The position numbers and the translations under genes were made by a program. Source: Formicarius rufipectus (lineage: Eukaryota > Chordata > Aves > Passeriformes > Formicariidae). Taken from it: 64,000 nucleotides of DNA. The notes beneath the pieces are model-generated. The model was not told the origin of the DNA and did not search any database. It worked only from the letters and a program-made list of their open reading frames with translations. Shown piece after piece: positions 49,401 through 61,156 of the stretch. Position 1 is the stretch's first letter. Each line of letters starts with the position of its first letter. The stretch covers positions 179,167-243,166 of the forward strand of contig VXAU01002306.1 in the NCBI GenBank assembly GCA_013399695.1, in the 5' to 3' direction.

Positions 49401-51069
49401 TCTGACAAGCTTCAGCTGGCCCTCGTCACCAGACAGGCAGATCAATTAACAGAGGGATTTTTCTTCCCTAGCTCTCTTCCTGGACCTTTAACCCCTTGTG
49501 TGTCCTAATGCTCTATGAAGGGAGGGCAGAAAGCAAGCACTAAGAAAAGAAAATAAAAAATAGAATTGCCATTTAGAGATTTTCTTTTTCCTCCAAAATT
49601 CCCTCTCCTTTTGCTTTTTCAACCCATCTCAGAACCTTGTCTTTCTGCAAAGATGCTTCTGGTTGGACAAAACCTAAATTTTTTTTTCTACCAGAATAGA
49701 AAGTTTCAAAATTCCCTTTCTGTCTTTCTCTTCCTATTTTTTTAAAAAATCTCTTTATATTTTGCAACCAAAAGGGATGAAGTTTAATTCTTTATTTAGG
49801 GTGGAAAATTCTTTTCCACTTGTTCATTTTGCCTTCCCTTTTTCCACTGCACCCATTTTTCCAAACTGACACATGGAAAGGACAAATTTTGGCTAAAGAG
49901 GCTAAGGCCAAGTCTGGAGCTGATGCTTGGCAAGTTTTCTTGAAAAGTTATCGGAATACAAATGACTATTTGTAGATGGAAAGGAACTGAAAAAGGAAAA
50001 AATAAAGGAGATAGAAGTGACCAAGGCAAAGGCAAAAAAAAAAAAAAGTGTGTTTAAAAACTACAAAATAAATTAAATAATTTCAAACTGGAATAAAAAG
50101 CAGAGATTGTTACAAATTACCCTATGAGGAGGAAACAATGTCAACATTGACAATTTTATTTTGGAATTTAATTATACCTCTATTTGTCTCTGGTGAGAGT
50201 GTACAAGAGTGCACGTCAAAGGCATGAGAAGCTCCTTCAGCAACTGCAAAATGCACTAAATAAGTTTAATTACTAGTGATAATAATTGGACATTTCTGTG
50301 AAAAACAGTTCCCAGAACTACTGAGAACTATTGAGAAAAATAAATGTTATGGCTACTACAGGGAAATCAATTTAAATGCCCTGACAGAGAGAAATAATTT
50401 AAAACTTGTGATGGGTTGTGGTTATTTTTAGTTTTTGAAACAACCTTCTTACAGTTTTTTAGGACAAGCCTATACTTTACTCATAAACATGGGTTCTGCC
50501 CCTAACTTCAGTACCAAAGTAGGACCACGGCAATAATGATATAATAATTAATGATAAATAATAAACACCAAAGTAAGCTGTGGATCTCAGAATGCTTTAG
50601 CAACGCTGTACGGAACAGCAAATCTAAATGTGAAGAAACAAGCATTGCTCTTCCTATAAATAGCCTTCATCTGGTGAAATGCATCTTGGCATTAGCACAC
50701 CTCATTTTATCAGGCAGACAAGAGTTTTACCTGTTCCTTGGTAGAGCTGACAGTTTCCCAGTCTCTCGTCTCTGAGCCCACGTGTATGGACTTTCTCAGG
50801 ACAGCGTAGAAAATAAAACAAGAATGAAACGTCCTGCACCAGAGTGGGCATGACAGATGAGAGGTGCCAGGCAGAGTTAAGGGTATTGCCTCTTCTCTCT
50901 GGTTAATAATGCCCAATTTTCTTAGCAAGGAAGGAGGGGGAGAGCAGCTGGTATTCTTTCACTCTGTATGGGGAATCCTTCCTGAGGATTTGGGATCTCT
51001 CGGATGGATGGGTGCTGATTACTGTTTTCAACAGTTGTTAGAAAACACGAAGTTGTTGCTGACACAGAC
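43441..51069. other. Non-coding unique sequence, no gene recognised
   Basis: About 7.6 kb without a recognised exon or known interspersed repeat. Simple sequence includes a CCTT/CCCT run at 44427-44462, an A run at 44642-44655, T runs at 46620-46636 and 47059-47070, (CA)n at 49157-49168 and an A run at 50034-50047. The open frames at 43542-44236 on both strands overlap each other and show no family resemblance. Confidence 0.55.
44427..44462 (+). repeat. (CCTT)n/(CCCT)n pyrimidine microsatellite
   Basis: Pure C/T tract of tetranucleotide units, purine-only on the other strand. The Ser/Pro/Leu and Gly/Arg/Glu-rich open frames across it are its translations. Confidence 0.85.
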
Positions 51070-51830
51070 TGGGCAGGAGGTAAATAGTGACAGTAGGTTA
51101 CTGATGCACAAAGAACACAATGAGCCAGGGGAAGTGTAAAATGATAACTTTGGGTAAACAGAGTCCAGGGAATAGTTACCGAAGGGGAGGACTCTCTCGG
51201 GGAATTAAATGACTCCAGAAGGAACATGGCAGGGTTGTGGATGCTCAGCTCCCTGTTAGCTCTGTAGCTGGAAGGGTAACTTCAGTCCTTAGGATATTTA
51301 AGCAGGGGGTTATAGCTTAGAAGGCCAGGGTAATATTATCTTTTTCTGTGGCACTGTTGTGACTACTAATGGAATAGTGAACCCAGTTCTGGTGCCTGTG
51401 TTTAAAGAGGTTGTTGATAAATTAGAGAGGAGAGCCAAGGGAATGGCTAAAGGACTAGAAAACACTGTGAGGATTAGGAAACAATTGTGAGAGGCTCAAG
51501 AAGCTCAGACTGTTTAGCTTAACAGAGAAAAGGTTAAGGAGTGACTTGACCACACTATACAAGAACCTTCAGAGGAAATAGAATTTGATGGAGAGCTCTT
51601 CAGTATAACAAAGATGTACGTAAAACAAGATCTAACGTCTCAAGGTCAAAGCTAGAATACATGCCAGAGATTAAGGGGAATTCTTAAACCATGAGAGTGC
51701 TTAACAATGGGAACAATTTATTGAATATTGTGGTGGCTTTGCCATCACGATAGTTTAATGTCATCTTCGGAAGGTCTGTAGAAAGGTATAGCATCATAAA
51801 AATCCTTCAAGGAGTCCTGTAGCCTTAACT
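51070..51830 (+). mobile_element. Ancient CR1/L3-like LINE 3' region, about 760 bp
   Basis: The plus strand follows the order of the CR1/L3 3' region. It starts with an AAAATGATAACTTTGGG-like stretch and continues to GAACCCAGTTCTGGTGCCTG at 51378-51397 (matching the 'gttcagttctgggcgcc' block). Next come AGAGAGGAGAGCCAAGGGAATGGC, AGACTGTTTAGCTTAACAGAG and AAGGGGAATTCTTAAACC. It ends with AGAGTGCTTAACAATGGGAAC and a TGGTGGCTTTGCCATCACGA-like block where the family has its 'valine-gly-ser-pro' region. Numerous stops and indels show a very old, inactive copy. The 5' and 3' limits are approximate. Confidence 0.8.
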
Positions 51831-54800
51831 AAACAGAGAGTTACCCCAGATAATGGCCTTGCTTCATTCTGCCTTTAGCAACCAAAAATTAAAAATCTAT
51901 GCACTGTGTCTAAACATCTGTTGTTATCACTAATGACATGCAACAGTGTGCCTGTTATTAAAAAACCAAAACACACTTTTCACTTCTTCATGCTCTTTAA
52001 CTCTTACCAGGGAATACAGAACATGACTCTCACACAATACAAACAATGTTGAAAATGTTCTAGTAAACTTGTTGATCCTTTCAGATCATCGACAATGCTA
52101 AAAACAATGGCCTTAATGTTTTAGTACTTTGCAGTGTAAGCACAGAAGGCCAATGACATCTTCCATTTCTCCCTTTTAGTCCGATGATGCCCAAGTTTAA
52201 CTTTTTAAATCTGAGCATAGACCTTGCCAACAATTAATAATACTGTCCTCGAATGGTCTCAGAGGGAATTTCAGTGAATGTTTTGAAGGAAGTTTTTAAG
52301 TGCACCATGACAAACTTAAAAAGTGAACTCTCAAAAAAGAAGAACTGCATTATCAGTGCTGACCTACTCTTAATCCTGCCCAATTTAAAATTCATTAATA
52401 CGTGAATCTAATGAGCAAAATGAATGTGTTAGTCTACCAGGGCTTCAATAACAGTCCTAAGAGTATGTCTGTCATTTTTATTTCTTCATCCATCCCTGCA
52501 ACACTTTGCATGCACAGTCAATTACTATGGATTGGTTTCTTGTTAAATCAACAGAGTTTGAAGACAGTGCCCCTTTGAAACTTAAAGCTAGGATGAGCAG
52601 TGCAATGGGATGATCAATCCTATGGTCCCAAACATTTGTCAAATGGGATTTAATGAAAGAGGAGTGTCCTTGCTAACGTGCTAAATCCAGCCTATAATCC
52701 CCAGTTTAACAAGAAAACAAAGACGATTCCATCCCCTCTTATATCAGGAATAGAGATAGGATGATAGAATGATGTGAACATAAAATAATTGTACACACAG
52801 AAGCTTATGCAAAAAGGCTTTGTTTGGAAGTGCTGGAAAGTCACTCACCCTGAAACAATGGGGCAAATTAGCATGCATCCAGCCCAAGGGTGCAAGCAGC
52901 ACACACACGCACTCCCGGTGACGGATGCTTAGCTCTTGCTGGGAGGTCACCACTACGAATCTTTCTTGAGAAGGCAGCATGTCAGATTTCAGACACTTTC
53001 CCTACAAATGGGCTTTTGCAGCTCAAAGAAGGAGAGTGGGGGAGCTTTTCGATCCAGATAATAAAGTCCATTTACATGAAAAGATGCCGCTTTCAATGAC
53101 ATGATTAATTTCGGAAATACCTGGCATCTGAATGAAGCAAAGACTTCAAGAGATGACTGATGATGAGAAAAGATAATTAGGCAAATGTCAAGAGTCAGTG
53201 TTTTGATGGGTGACTGGGAGGCTGGTTTGACTAGGTTGTCGTATACTTATTCCAGATGGAAATAAGAGGTCTTTGTAGGGAGAGCAGGGTGATCCCCTCA
53301 TGGTTAAACATAAACTCTGTTTAAGTCTACATCTCATAAAGGTTTTATTCCTGGGCAGCCCTTCTACCCCTACAAGTGCTCTACCTGCATGGTACTGGAC
53401 CAAGCTTGCCCTGTCTGAATCTTAAGATATTTTAAATATGAACCATTTCTCTTGCATTTTATTACTGCAAGGTTAGAGTTGTCTTAGTCTTTCCAAAACA
53501 TCCTGAACTGGCTTCTCCCCAGCTCTCCAAAGACAGAAGATAATACAGCCATTTTGCAGAGAGGGCAAAAGATAGTTCCTTTCCCAAATGCACCCAAATA
53601 TCCCTCCCTCTTCAACTCCTCGTCAAATGCCCAGGGTAGTGACTGCCATTGAATGCTGGTGCCCTCCACAGGACAGATAAAAAAACGAAGAGAATGGCAG
53701 GGACTCCAGCATGGTTCATTCTGACAGGATTGCCCTGCTGAGATTGACGGATTATCTCCCCTTCAGAAAGGGGAGCATTCACAAGGCCCTCTCTCTAATC
53801 CATCACGGCACTCTGGACTGTGCTTCCCATTGCTTGCCCCTTCCCCATGCACGCTGCTTTTGATTTGTGGGAGATGCTGGCTTTGTGCAGGCACATTTAA
53901 TCCTCAGCAGGAAAACTGACGACACTCAGAGACCTCACTGGCTTTCCAAATCGGTTTGCAGAGGAGCTCAAAGCACCTTTTGCTTCATCTCCCTATTGTT
54001 GTGGTGCAGACCAAATACCAGACCTAGCTCGTCGTCTGTTGAGAGGCCTCCTCTGCAAGAGGAGCTGACAAAACACCAGTCTGATAAGTCATACCTAATT
54101 TGGCCAGCCACCCAAAGCTGAGGCTGCTATTAGCTAATCTTAATATAATTTGTTGAAGTGGGCTTTATGAAGTACTGGAAATAATTGTCTCCCTTCTCCC
54201 CCCTTCTCCATCCCACAGTTCGGGGTTTAATAACAGACTGTATCATGCAGTCAGAACCGGTGAAGGTTTTATAGCAGTGCATTAGCCAGAGGTGGATAAC
54301 CTATCTCTGGAGGCTTGATTGACTGGAAACATATTCTTAGCCTGGTTAAAACTGCTTAGAATGTGTCATGGAGGTCCCCCAAAATAAAACGTTCAGTGTA
54401 TTTAGTGAAACCCTACACCCTAAGTACATGTGAGGGCACTGTAAGATACTAATTAGGTTGTAACATAAAACACTGTAAAAAGCAAAGCTTGACATATCAA
54501 AAAAAAAAAAAAAAAAAGTTTCAGTTCTGGCCAGCTCTTTCATGTTAGAGAAATACATTAAAAATATATTCACAGCAAATATACTGGGGCTTTGAATAAA
54601 TCTGTTTCTCATAGCAGCCTGTAGCTGGAAAGGATAGACATTGCTCATTATGAAGAACTTTCTACTTAAAATTGTCTTCAAATATTAGAAACTATGCTTG
54701 TTTACTTTTCTTTTTTTTTTCTTTTTTTTGTAGTATGTATATTTAAAATGCTCTACCACTAAGATCAGCAAATGATCATTTTGATGACACTGGTTAAAAT

Positions 54801-57800
54801 ATGAATGCCCAGCTTTTTTATTTCTCCCAATGTTTTTCATATTAAAGGTGAGGGGAAGAATGTACCAGATGAAAATATTGATACTGCATGATGGCATATA
54901 AAACTGCCATAGTAATAATTTCAGAAGGGTAACACGCCTCAGAATTCTTCCTTTGAAATTTCAAATGAAAAGTAAACCACCTTTAATGAAGCATAGCACA
55001 AAGTTATTTTTTTAAGGTGAAAGTCTTCAGATCTAATTCAGGAAATCACCCACAAACTACAAAAGCAAGATGCTATTTCTAATTTTAGCATCTGCAAATT
55101 CTGACATTCTTAGTATTTTATGTTCAAAGTGTTAATTGTCAGTCAAAAGATTGTCTCCATATTTGTGGTCATTTCTTCTGTTATCTGATGCTACTCAGTT
55201 CCACTACATTGCATAAATTAGAAACACTATCTCGTTAATAATGTTGGAATTAGTGTAATTTTTAAACATTTAAGAATATATTTACTTGTATCATAAATAT
55301 TAATTATTAACATAAAACATGAGTGAGGTACTGAAAGAAGTAGAACTCAGCATTGTAAAGCATAATTTTAATACTTATCTGGAAACAAAATCTAGGTGAG
55401 ATGGATCCCAATGTCTTATAAACATCTGCAACTGTGCATACATATATATATATATATAAAATTTGCATTATGAAAAAAATAACTATGGATTAAAAAATTA
55501 TACTACCACTTCCAGAAGCTACATTTTGCAAAAGACCTGCCATTGTTGCAGATTACTGAAAGGAATGAAGTGTTAATTTAATAAATATGTCGCTAGTTGG
55601 GTTCAAACTAAACATCATTAATGTATGTTTGTTGTATGTGCATAAGGTTATAGATTGCAATCCTCCTTCCTAGGAAACAAGCTGCATTTTTATCAATGAA
55701 TATATTCTTTTTGGAGTTTTACGACTTTGCTTTAATGCGGAGGGTCACTTTTCTTCCTTTGTTTGGAAAGGTGCAGTTTATATTTCTTTCCAGATTTCAC
55801 ATTTCCCTTGAAGGTTTTTGTGATTAACAATATAATATTTTTATTGAGTTATTTCACACACAAATGACTGGGCCCGAAGGGTATTCTAGGTTTACAAGAT
55901 TTTACTAATAACTATGCTCCCCTTTGTATCAAAGCTGCTAATTAGTGCTTTTAAACAGCTCAACGTTTAATTCTTTGAAGGCACCATATAAAGGGCTGAT
56001 ATAAAACTGTTTATGTAGAAGGATATATAAAATAAGAAGGTGTTAAACCCAACACAAATTGAGTGGCAGGGGGTTCCCTAAAGTGCTAATTTTATGTTTG
56101 TTTTCTTCTCATTTAAAGTTAAGATATCTGCATTGTAACAGTGTTGTGGAACATGCTCTACATACAGATTAAGCAAAATGTGTCAATTTATGAGCTTTGT
56201 TTGCCTGGAGAGGTATTCACCAGTAGTTTCATCAGTGATTTTATGCATGCGTACATTTACATATGTGTGTGTGTGTTTTCACCTGTAGGGATCCAAAAGT
56301 GTGTGTTGTGTATACGAAGATGTGTGAGTGCCCACACCACACACATTTTTATGACCACAGTAACTAGCTTCTGTATGTCCCTGTATTTCAGCTATTATGG
56401 AAAACTTCAAGCCAATTAATTGTAAGAGATTGCTCATTTAAAAAATTTAAATATTTAGTTTCATTTAAATACATTGTGAGGTTTTAAATCCACATTTTGT
56501 TTAATTGGTATTGCTAAACTGAACTGATTTACACACACGGATGATATTAGATGGCTGTAATTGAGAAATAAATGACTTGTGAGTTACATTTTATCCTTAT
56601 TTTCTCCAAGTTAATTTTCAAAATGTTCCAGAAATTAATTAAAAATGTGGGAATTTTCACTAAACACTGCTACTGCTTCCTAGGAGGCTAAACATGAAAA
56701 TTTCCATTTTTTATCAAAGCCATTGTTCTTACAAATACAGTTTTGAACAAGGTTTTAAAAATAATCTTGTGAAGTGAATTTCTGAGTCTCATAAGCAACT
56801 GTGAATTGAGTCAAAGTCCCAAGTGCCCATCTTCAGCTGACCCTGCTTCACTTCCTGAGAGCACCACCACTGAGGTCCACTCTCTGTGACCATTTTTGGA
56901 GGGGTGGTAATTGGTTTCTGACATATGCCCATATACATCTATAGTATGACAGGAAAGAGCAGATTCAGAAAGTGGGAGAGCTCAGTGCAGAATCCCACCT
57001 GAGCTAAGGGGTCCTGGTGCAATTAATCAGTTTGCAGGTCTTGAGCTAGTACAGGTGTACTCATTTCAGGGTTCACATGCAAAACTGATGAAAATTTAGT
57101 TATGCAACCTAGCTGCTGTGCATAATTATGTAATTTACATAGCACCAAAATTGTCAGATGCAAACATTAGGATGGAGAGTGTCAGTAAGGTAAAGCTGCA
57201 AGAAGGGGTGAAAAAAGATGGAAAACTTTCTCTCAGGTAGCATAACAAATATATCACTGTCATCTCCTCAGTACTGTATCTCACTGCAAAGAAATGGAGG
57301 TTAAGAACTAAATATCCACCCTTTGCATAGTATAGTAAACTTTTTTGAGAGTTCCTTTCTTAAACTTCTTAAACTACAAAGTTCTTTTTACTTTTGATTG
57401 GCAAGTAAAAAGACATCAGCATCTGGCTATGCTGGCCAATGTACAAACACATGCTAAAAATAGGCTTTCCCCATAGATAGCAGTCTAAGTAAACTGTCTG
57501 TTCATGGAAAGATGATAATGTAAGAAAAATATAAGCAATAGCATCTTTGTGGGTTGTTACTTCAAGAACAGTGTTTCACCACTATGTTATGTTTATTTGG
57601 GCAAGCATTTTTAACTTTTGTAGAATGAATCACTTATTTTGCAACTAATACTACAAGTGTTTTGGTCTGTTTATTTTATATGTATGCACAAAGGCAGTAG
57701 GTGGAAATGAACAGGCTCAACTCAAGATTTTCTTAGGATGACCTCGAGGAAAATCCAGTGTGCTTTTTTAAAAGTCTATTTCGAAAGACCTGTTAAAAAC

Positions 57801-58338
57801 TTTGCCTCATTCCCAAAGTATAGGATCAGCAGGCATTGTTAAAGCACAAGTAGTAATGTTGTCACTAGCATTTACATCTGTTTTAGGCCCCTTACCTCAC
57901 ACTGAAGTGTCTAGAAAGACATCTTTATTGTTTTGTGCTCAGAATGTGAGGTGAAATTACCTATATGATGCTTTATAGTTGCCTCAGCATTAGATCCTAA
58001 AAAACACCAATCTCTAATTTTCATAGTCTTTGTTTCTCTATTCCTAAACTTAGCTTCCCCTGGAGAGCCTCTGGGAGCAAGAAAAATTGGAAAGTTGCCC
58101 TGACTCTCATTCTGCCCTGACATATGTGTTGGTATGCTTCAGAGCAGCCTAGAGGCAGCTTCGACAAATAACATCTGGCAGTTTGCCTCTAAGACTTGCA
58201 TTTATCCTGTTGAACTTTAGGCACACACACTGAGGCATCTTTGGTGGGAGCCCATCACTTTGTTTCCTCTCTAGGCAAGAAAGAAAAGCAGCCACATCCA
58301 AAATGGGCATCCTTGAGGCATGAGGGATTTAGTTTTCT
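51831..58338. other. Non-coding unique sequence, no gene recognised
   Basis: About 6.5 kb without a recognised exon. The block at 53950-54340 is balanced in composition and repeat-free, with motifs such as ATTAGCTAATCTTAATATAA, and may be a conserved element. Simple sequence includes A at 54500-54518, T at 54711-54730, (AT)n at 55442-55458 and (TG)n at 56264-56275. From 54900 to 56700 the DNA is very AT-rich. Confidence 0.55.
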
Positions 58339-58900
58339 TTATAAATAAATCTCATGAAGGAAAAAAGAAACACAGTTATGATGTGAACTCTGGATCAAGT
58401 AGATATGGGAGAGCAGCTCTGACATTTCTCCCTTTTGTAACTTAGGGAACCTGGCCATTAACCCACTGACACCAGCATTGTTACAATAGATTGATAGGTG
58501 CCACTGGATTTTACTGTACAGTGTCAAAGTGCTGTTCATAGATGAACATTTAGAAAAGTCAAAAAGAGTTTGTCTCTGTTTTGTCTTTCTCCTTTGCTTC
58601 TCTGTGAAGTTGCTGTACTGAAGAGTTGCCTCACACTACTGCTTGACAGTACAATTCCTAATAAATCCCACCTGACTGAAATGAATTAGGTCTGGGAATA
58701 TGTGTTCCAGATTATTAACCAGCACCTTTGCAAGTAACTTACCATCCACATTTATTAAAGATATTGGGTGATAATTTGTGCAGTGTTCTGGATCTCTCTC
58801 TGGTCTAAGAATTATGGTAATTAGTGCTCTGAGAGAAGATGTCACTCGTATGTTTCTCAGGGTGCAGAGAATAGCATATCATTTCACTCCTTTTAGATTT
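58339..58900 (-). mobile_element. L1/Tx1-type LINE reverse transcriptase fossil
   Basis: Read on the minus strand from about 58900 to 58339, one frame keeps the core of an L1-superfamily reverse transcriptase. An ITIILRPERDPE segment is followed by NYHPISLINVDGKLLAKVL and then LIHFSQVGFIRN, matching the family pattern 'I.LIPK..KDP..C.NYRPISLLNVD.K.LAKVLA.RL....LIH.DQ.GFI.G'. The same frame continues past one stop (58636-58638) to a weaker stretch with FPKLQKG and LLSHIYLI. These stand where F.L..GTRQGCPLSPLLF is expected, but the GTRQGCP core is lost. Another stop lies upstream near 58873-58875. No endonuclease domain, no FADD catalytic motif and no 3' end are visible, so this is an internal inactive fragment. 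The pattern is L1/Tx1 and not CR1 or RTE. Confidence 0.75.
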
Positions 58901-61050
58901 GAGATGGATAACTCCCAGGCTATTCCTACTTTTTAACCTTGGCCAGCTGCGTATGGATGGAGGCTTTGAGCAGATCAGGAGACCTGTGTTCCACCTCCTG
59001 CTCTGCCAGCACAGGACAGTGCACTCTTTGCTTTGATCTGGCCCTTCACGTTCAGTTGCAAATGGGAGTAGAATTAAGGTTGCGTTTCAATTTCAGCAGG
59101 CGCTTGCCCAAGAGCAAACACTACGCTTGATGAAGTCCATGGAATAAAAGGTACTTGCATCTTTGGTGCACAGTGCCAGGTGAGGATCTGATGATGGTTC
59201 AGGGGTCTGTAAAGTGGGAGATCATTCCAGAAGGAAGGATCAGTGAGGAACTCTGCCTGAGACTGATATACATAACGATACTGGTGCTCTAGAGTGGCCA
59301 GTCTAAACAGTCTTTTAAGACCTTCTTAAAAGATGCAGAAAAATGATAATAAATGACTATCTGCATTTGGAGTCATCAGAGAGCAGATCTTCAAATTCCT
59401 GGAGATAATTAAAGAAGGAAGAAAATTATTAACACCTCCAAAAACTTATATATTCAATAAATTCTGTAAATGGACTTTCACTTCCCAAAGTCCTCAGAAT
59501 TGTACCTGACCCAGTCCCAAGTAATCAGTGTGCCAGAATTACACAAACTGAAGTTCCTAATAATAACATTCAAATCTCTGAGTTTCAAAGGGACTTCAGC
59601 CATGTCCTTCACCTGAGTCACACTGATTCTGCAAGGTTATCTGAAAATCTCTGGCTGTTAGATTCCTCTGCTGGAACATGATGTCTTTATACCACTTTCC
59701 TGAAAGAGAAAGTAATCTATGTAGCCATGTCTTTATTTCTATGTGCACTCATGCAGACACACAAAGGACTGTGATAACAGTACCATCAACTGTTCTCTTC
59801 ACCCCTCTGTAAACTCCTCCGTGGTTTGTTTCATAGCTAGTCATTAAACAGGGCAATTCTTTCCATGGTGCTATTTTGGAGGATGAAAAAAAAATAAAAT
59901 CAACTTTTTCCCTTCAACAACATATTCCTGCTTGACTTTCATCAAAGAGTTAAACAGCCAAGGGCTTTTAGCATCTCATTTCACTTACACACACAGGCCA
60001 TTATAACCTGCATAAACAAGGATGACAAGTTGAGATTAATGAAGGTCCCAAAGTGACAGAACAATTTAATTGTCAGAAATCATAGGAGGTGAACTTTGCC
60101 AGTGTATTTATATAAGACTGCCATAGCCTAAAAACTTCCCTAATTGATTATGACCAATAAGTAATAACACTGGAAGCAGTTTTCTCGTGTACAAATAAGA
60201 AATGACCCAAAACAGTTAATAGTGGTATTAAGATTCATAATATAAGAATATTAGATCGATAAAATAAATGGCAAATAACACTCTGCAAATGATTGTAGTG
60301 TTTACACTTAAAAGTACAGCAGAGAAAACTGCAGCTCTGACAAGAGTCAAATGAAATGGGCTGGCTTTAGAAAAATGAGTTGCAGCAGTTGGGCAGGGAG
60401 CCTTACAGTGATATGGGTACAACAGAGGCAGGCGGGATCCCTGTAGATCTGAAGTGCAATACCATTTGTTCTCTCTCTCCTTGAAGAATTTATAACTTAT
60501 TTTTATAAAGTATCTGAAAATTATTGTCTTTTTTTTTTTTTTTTTTTTAAGGAGGAATAAAACCAGTGCTGTGTAAGCAAACATAAGCACAAAAAAATCT
60601 CTGATACTAATTAAGGGAGGCAAGCCTTGCACTTCTAACCTTTGAAAGAGTCACCAGGTAATTCAAAGCTCAAAGATACAACCCACAGCCTTTTGTATTT
60701 TTGAATTCCACATGCTTACTCAGTTGTTGCCTAAATATTGCCTTTGGAACTCACCACCCCAACTGAGAGCCTGTTCAACCTGTTCCTTTGCCTTATTTTT
60801 CACTTCCACGTGTCCTGTCTTACATTCCACTTATCTCTTCTAGTCAGGCTTCTCCAATGAACTCAAGCTAATTTGAATGATAACTCTTAGAGATCTGCTA
60901 TAACCTCTCTTTTATGTTTTTTTCTCCTCTTTCTCTCTCTTTTTTTTTCTTTTCTTCTTTCAAAAGGTAAGAAACTAATTGTGCTGGCAGTATTCCTCCT
61001 TCTAAATGTAAAGAATATATCTTCATTCCAGTAATATTTTACTTAAATGA
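58901..61050. other. Non-coding unique sequence, no gene recognised
   Basis: No exon was recognised. It contains an A run at about 59886-59895 and a T run at 60529-60549. The 134-codon minus-strand frame at 60228-60632 includes a poly-Lys stretch that is only this poly-T tract read backwards. Confidence 0.55.
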
Positions 61051-61156
61051 CTGCCAGGGATGGTTATATAATTGATCTTGCCTTTGAACAGGAGAACAGA
61101 ATATATGGCCTATGGAGTTTCCTTCCAGTGTTACATTTCAGTGATTCTCTGATCAT
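61051..61156 (+). mobile_element. Ancient CR1 LINE 3' end
   Basis: The segment runs from CTGCCAGGGATGGTTATATA through a TGATCTTGCCTTTGAACAGG block to TTTCCTTCCAGTGTTACATT and ends in the CR1 terminal motif CAGTGATTCTCTGAT. This order matches the last roughly 100 bp of old CR1 elements ('agggatggtt.ag.taat...cctgc.ttgagcagg...cccttccag.cctac.tt.c..tgattctatgat'). It is on the plus strand, diverged and strongly truncated at the 5' end. Confidence 0.8.
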
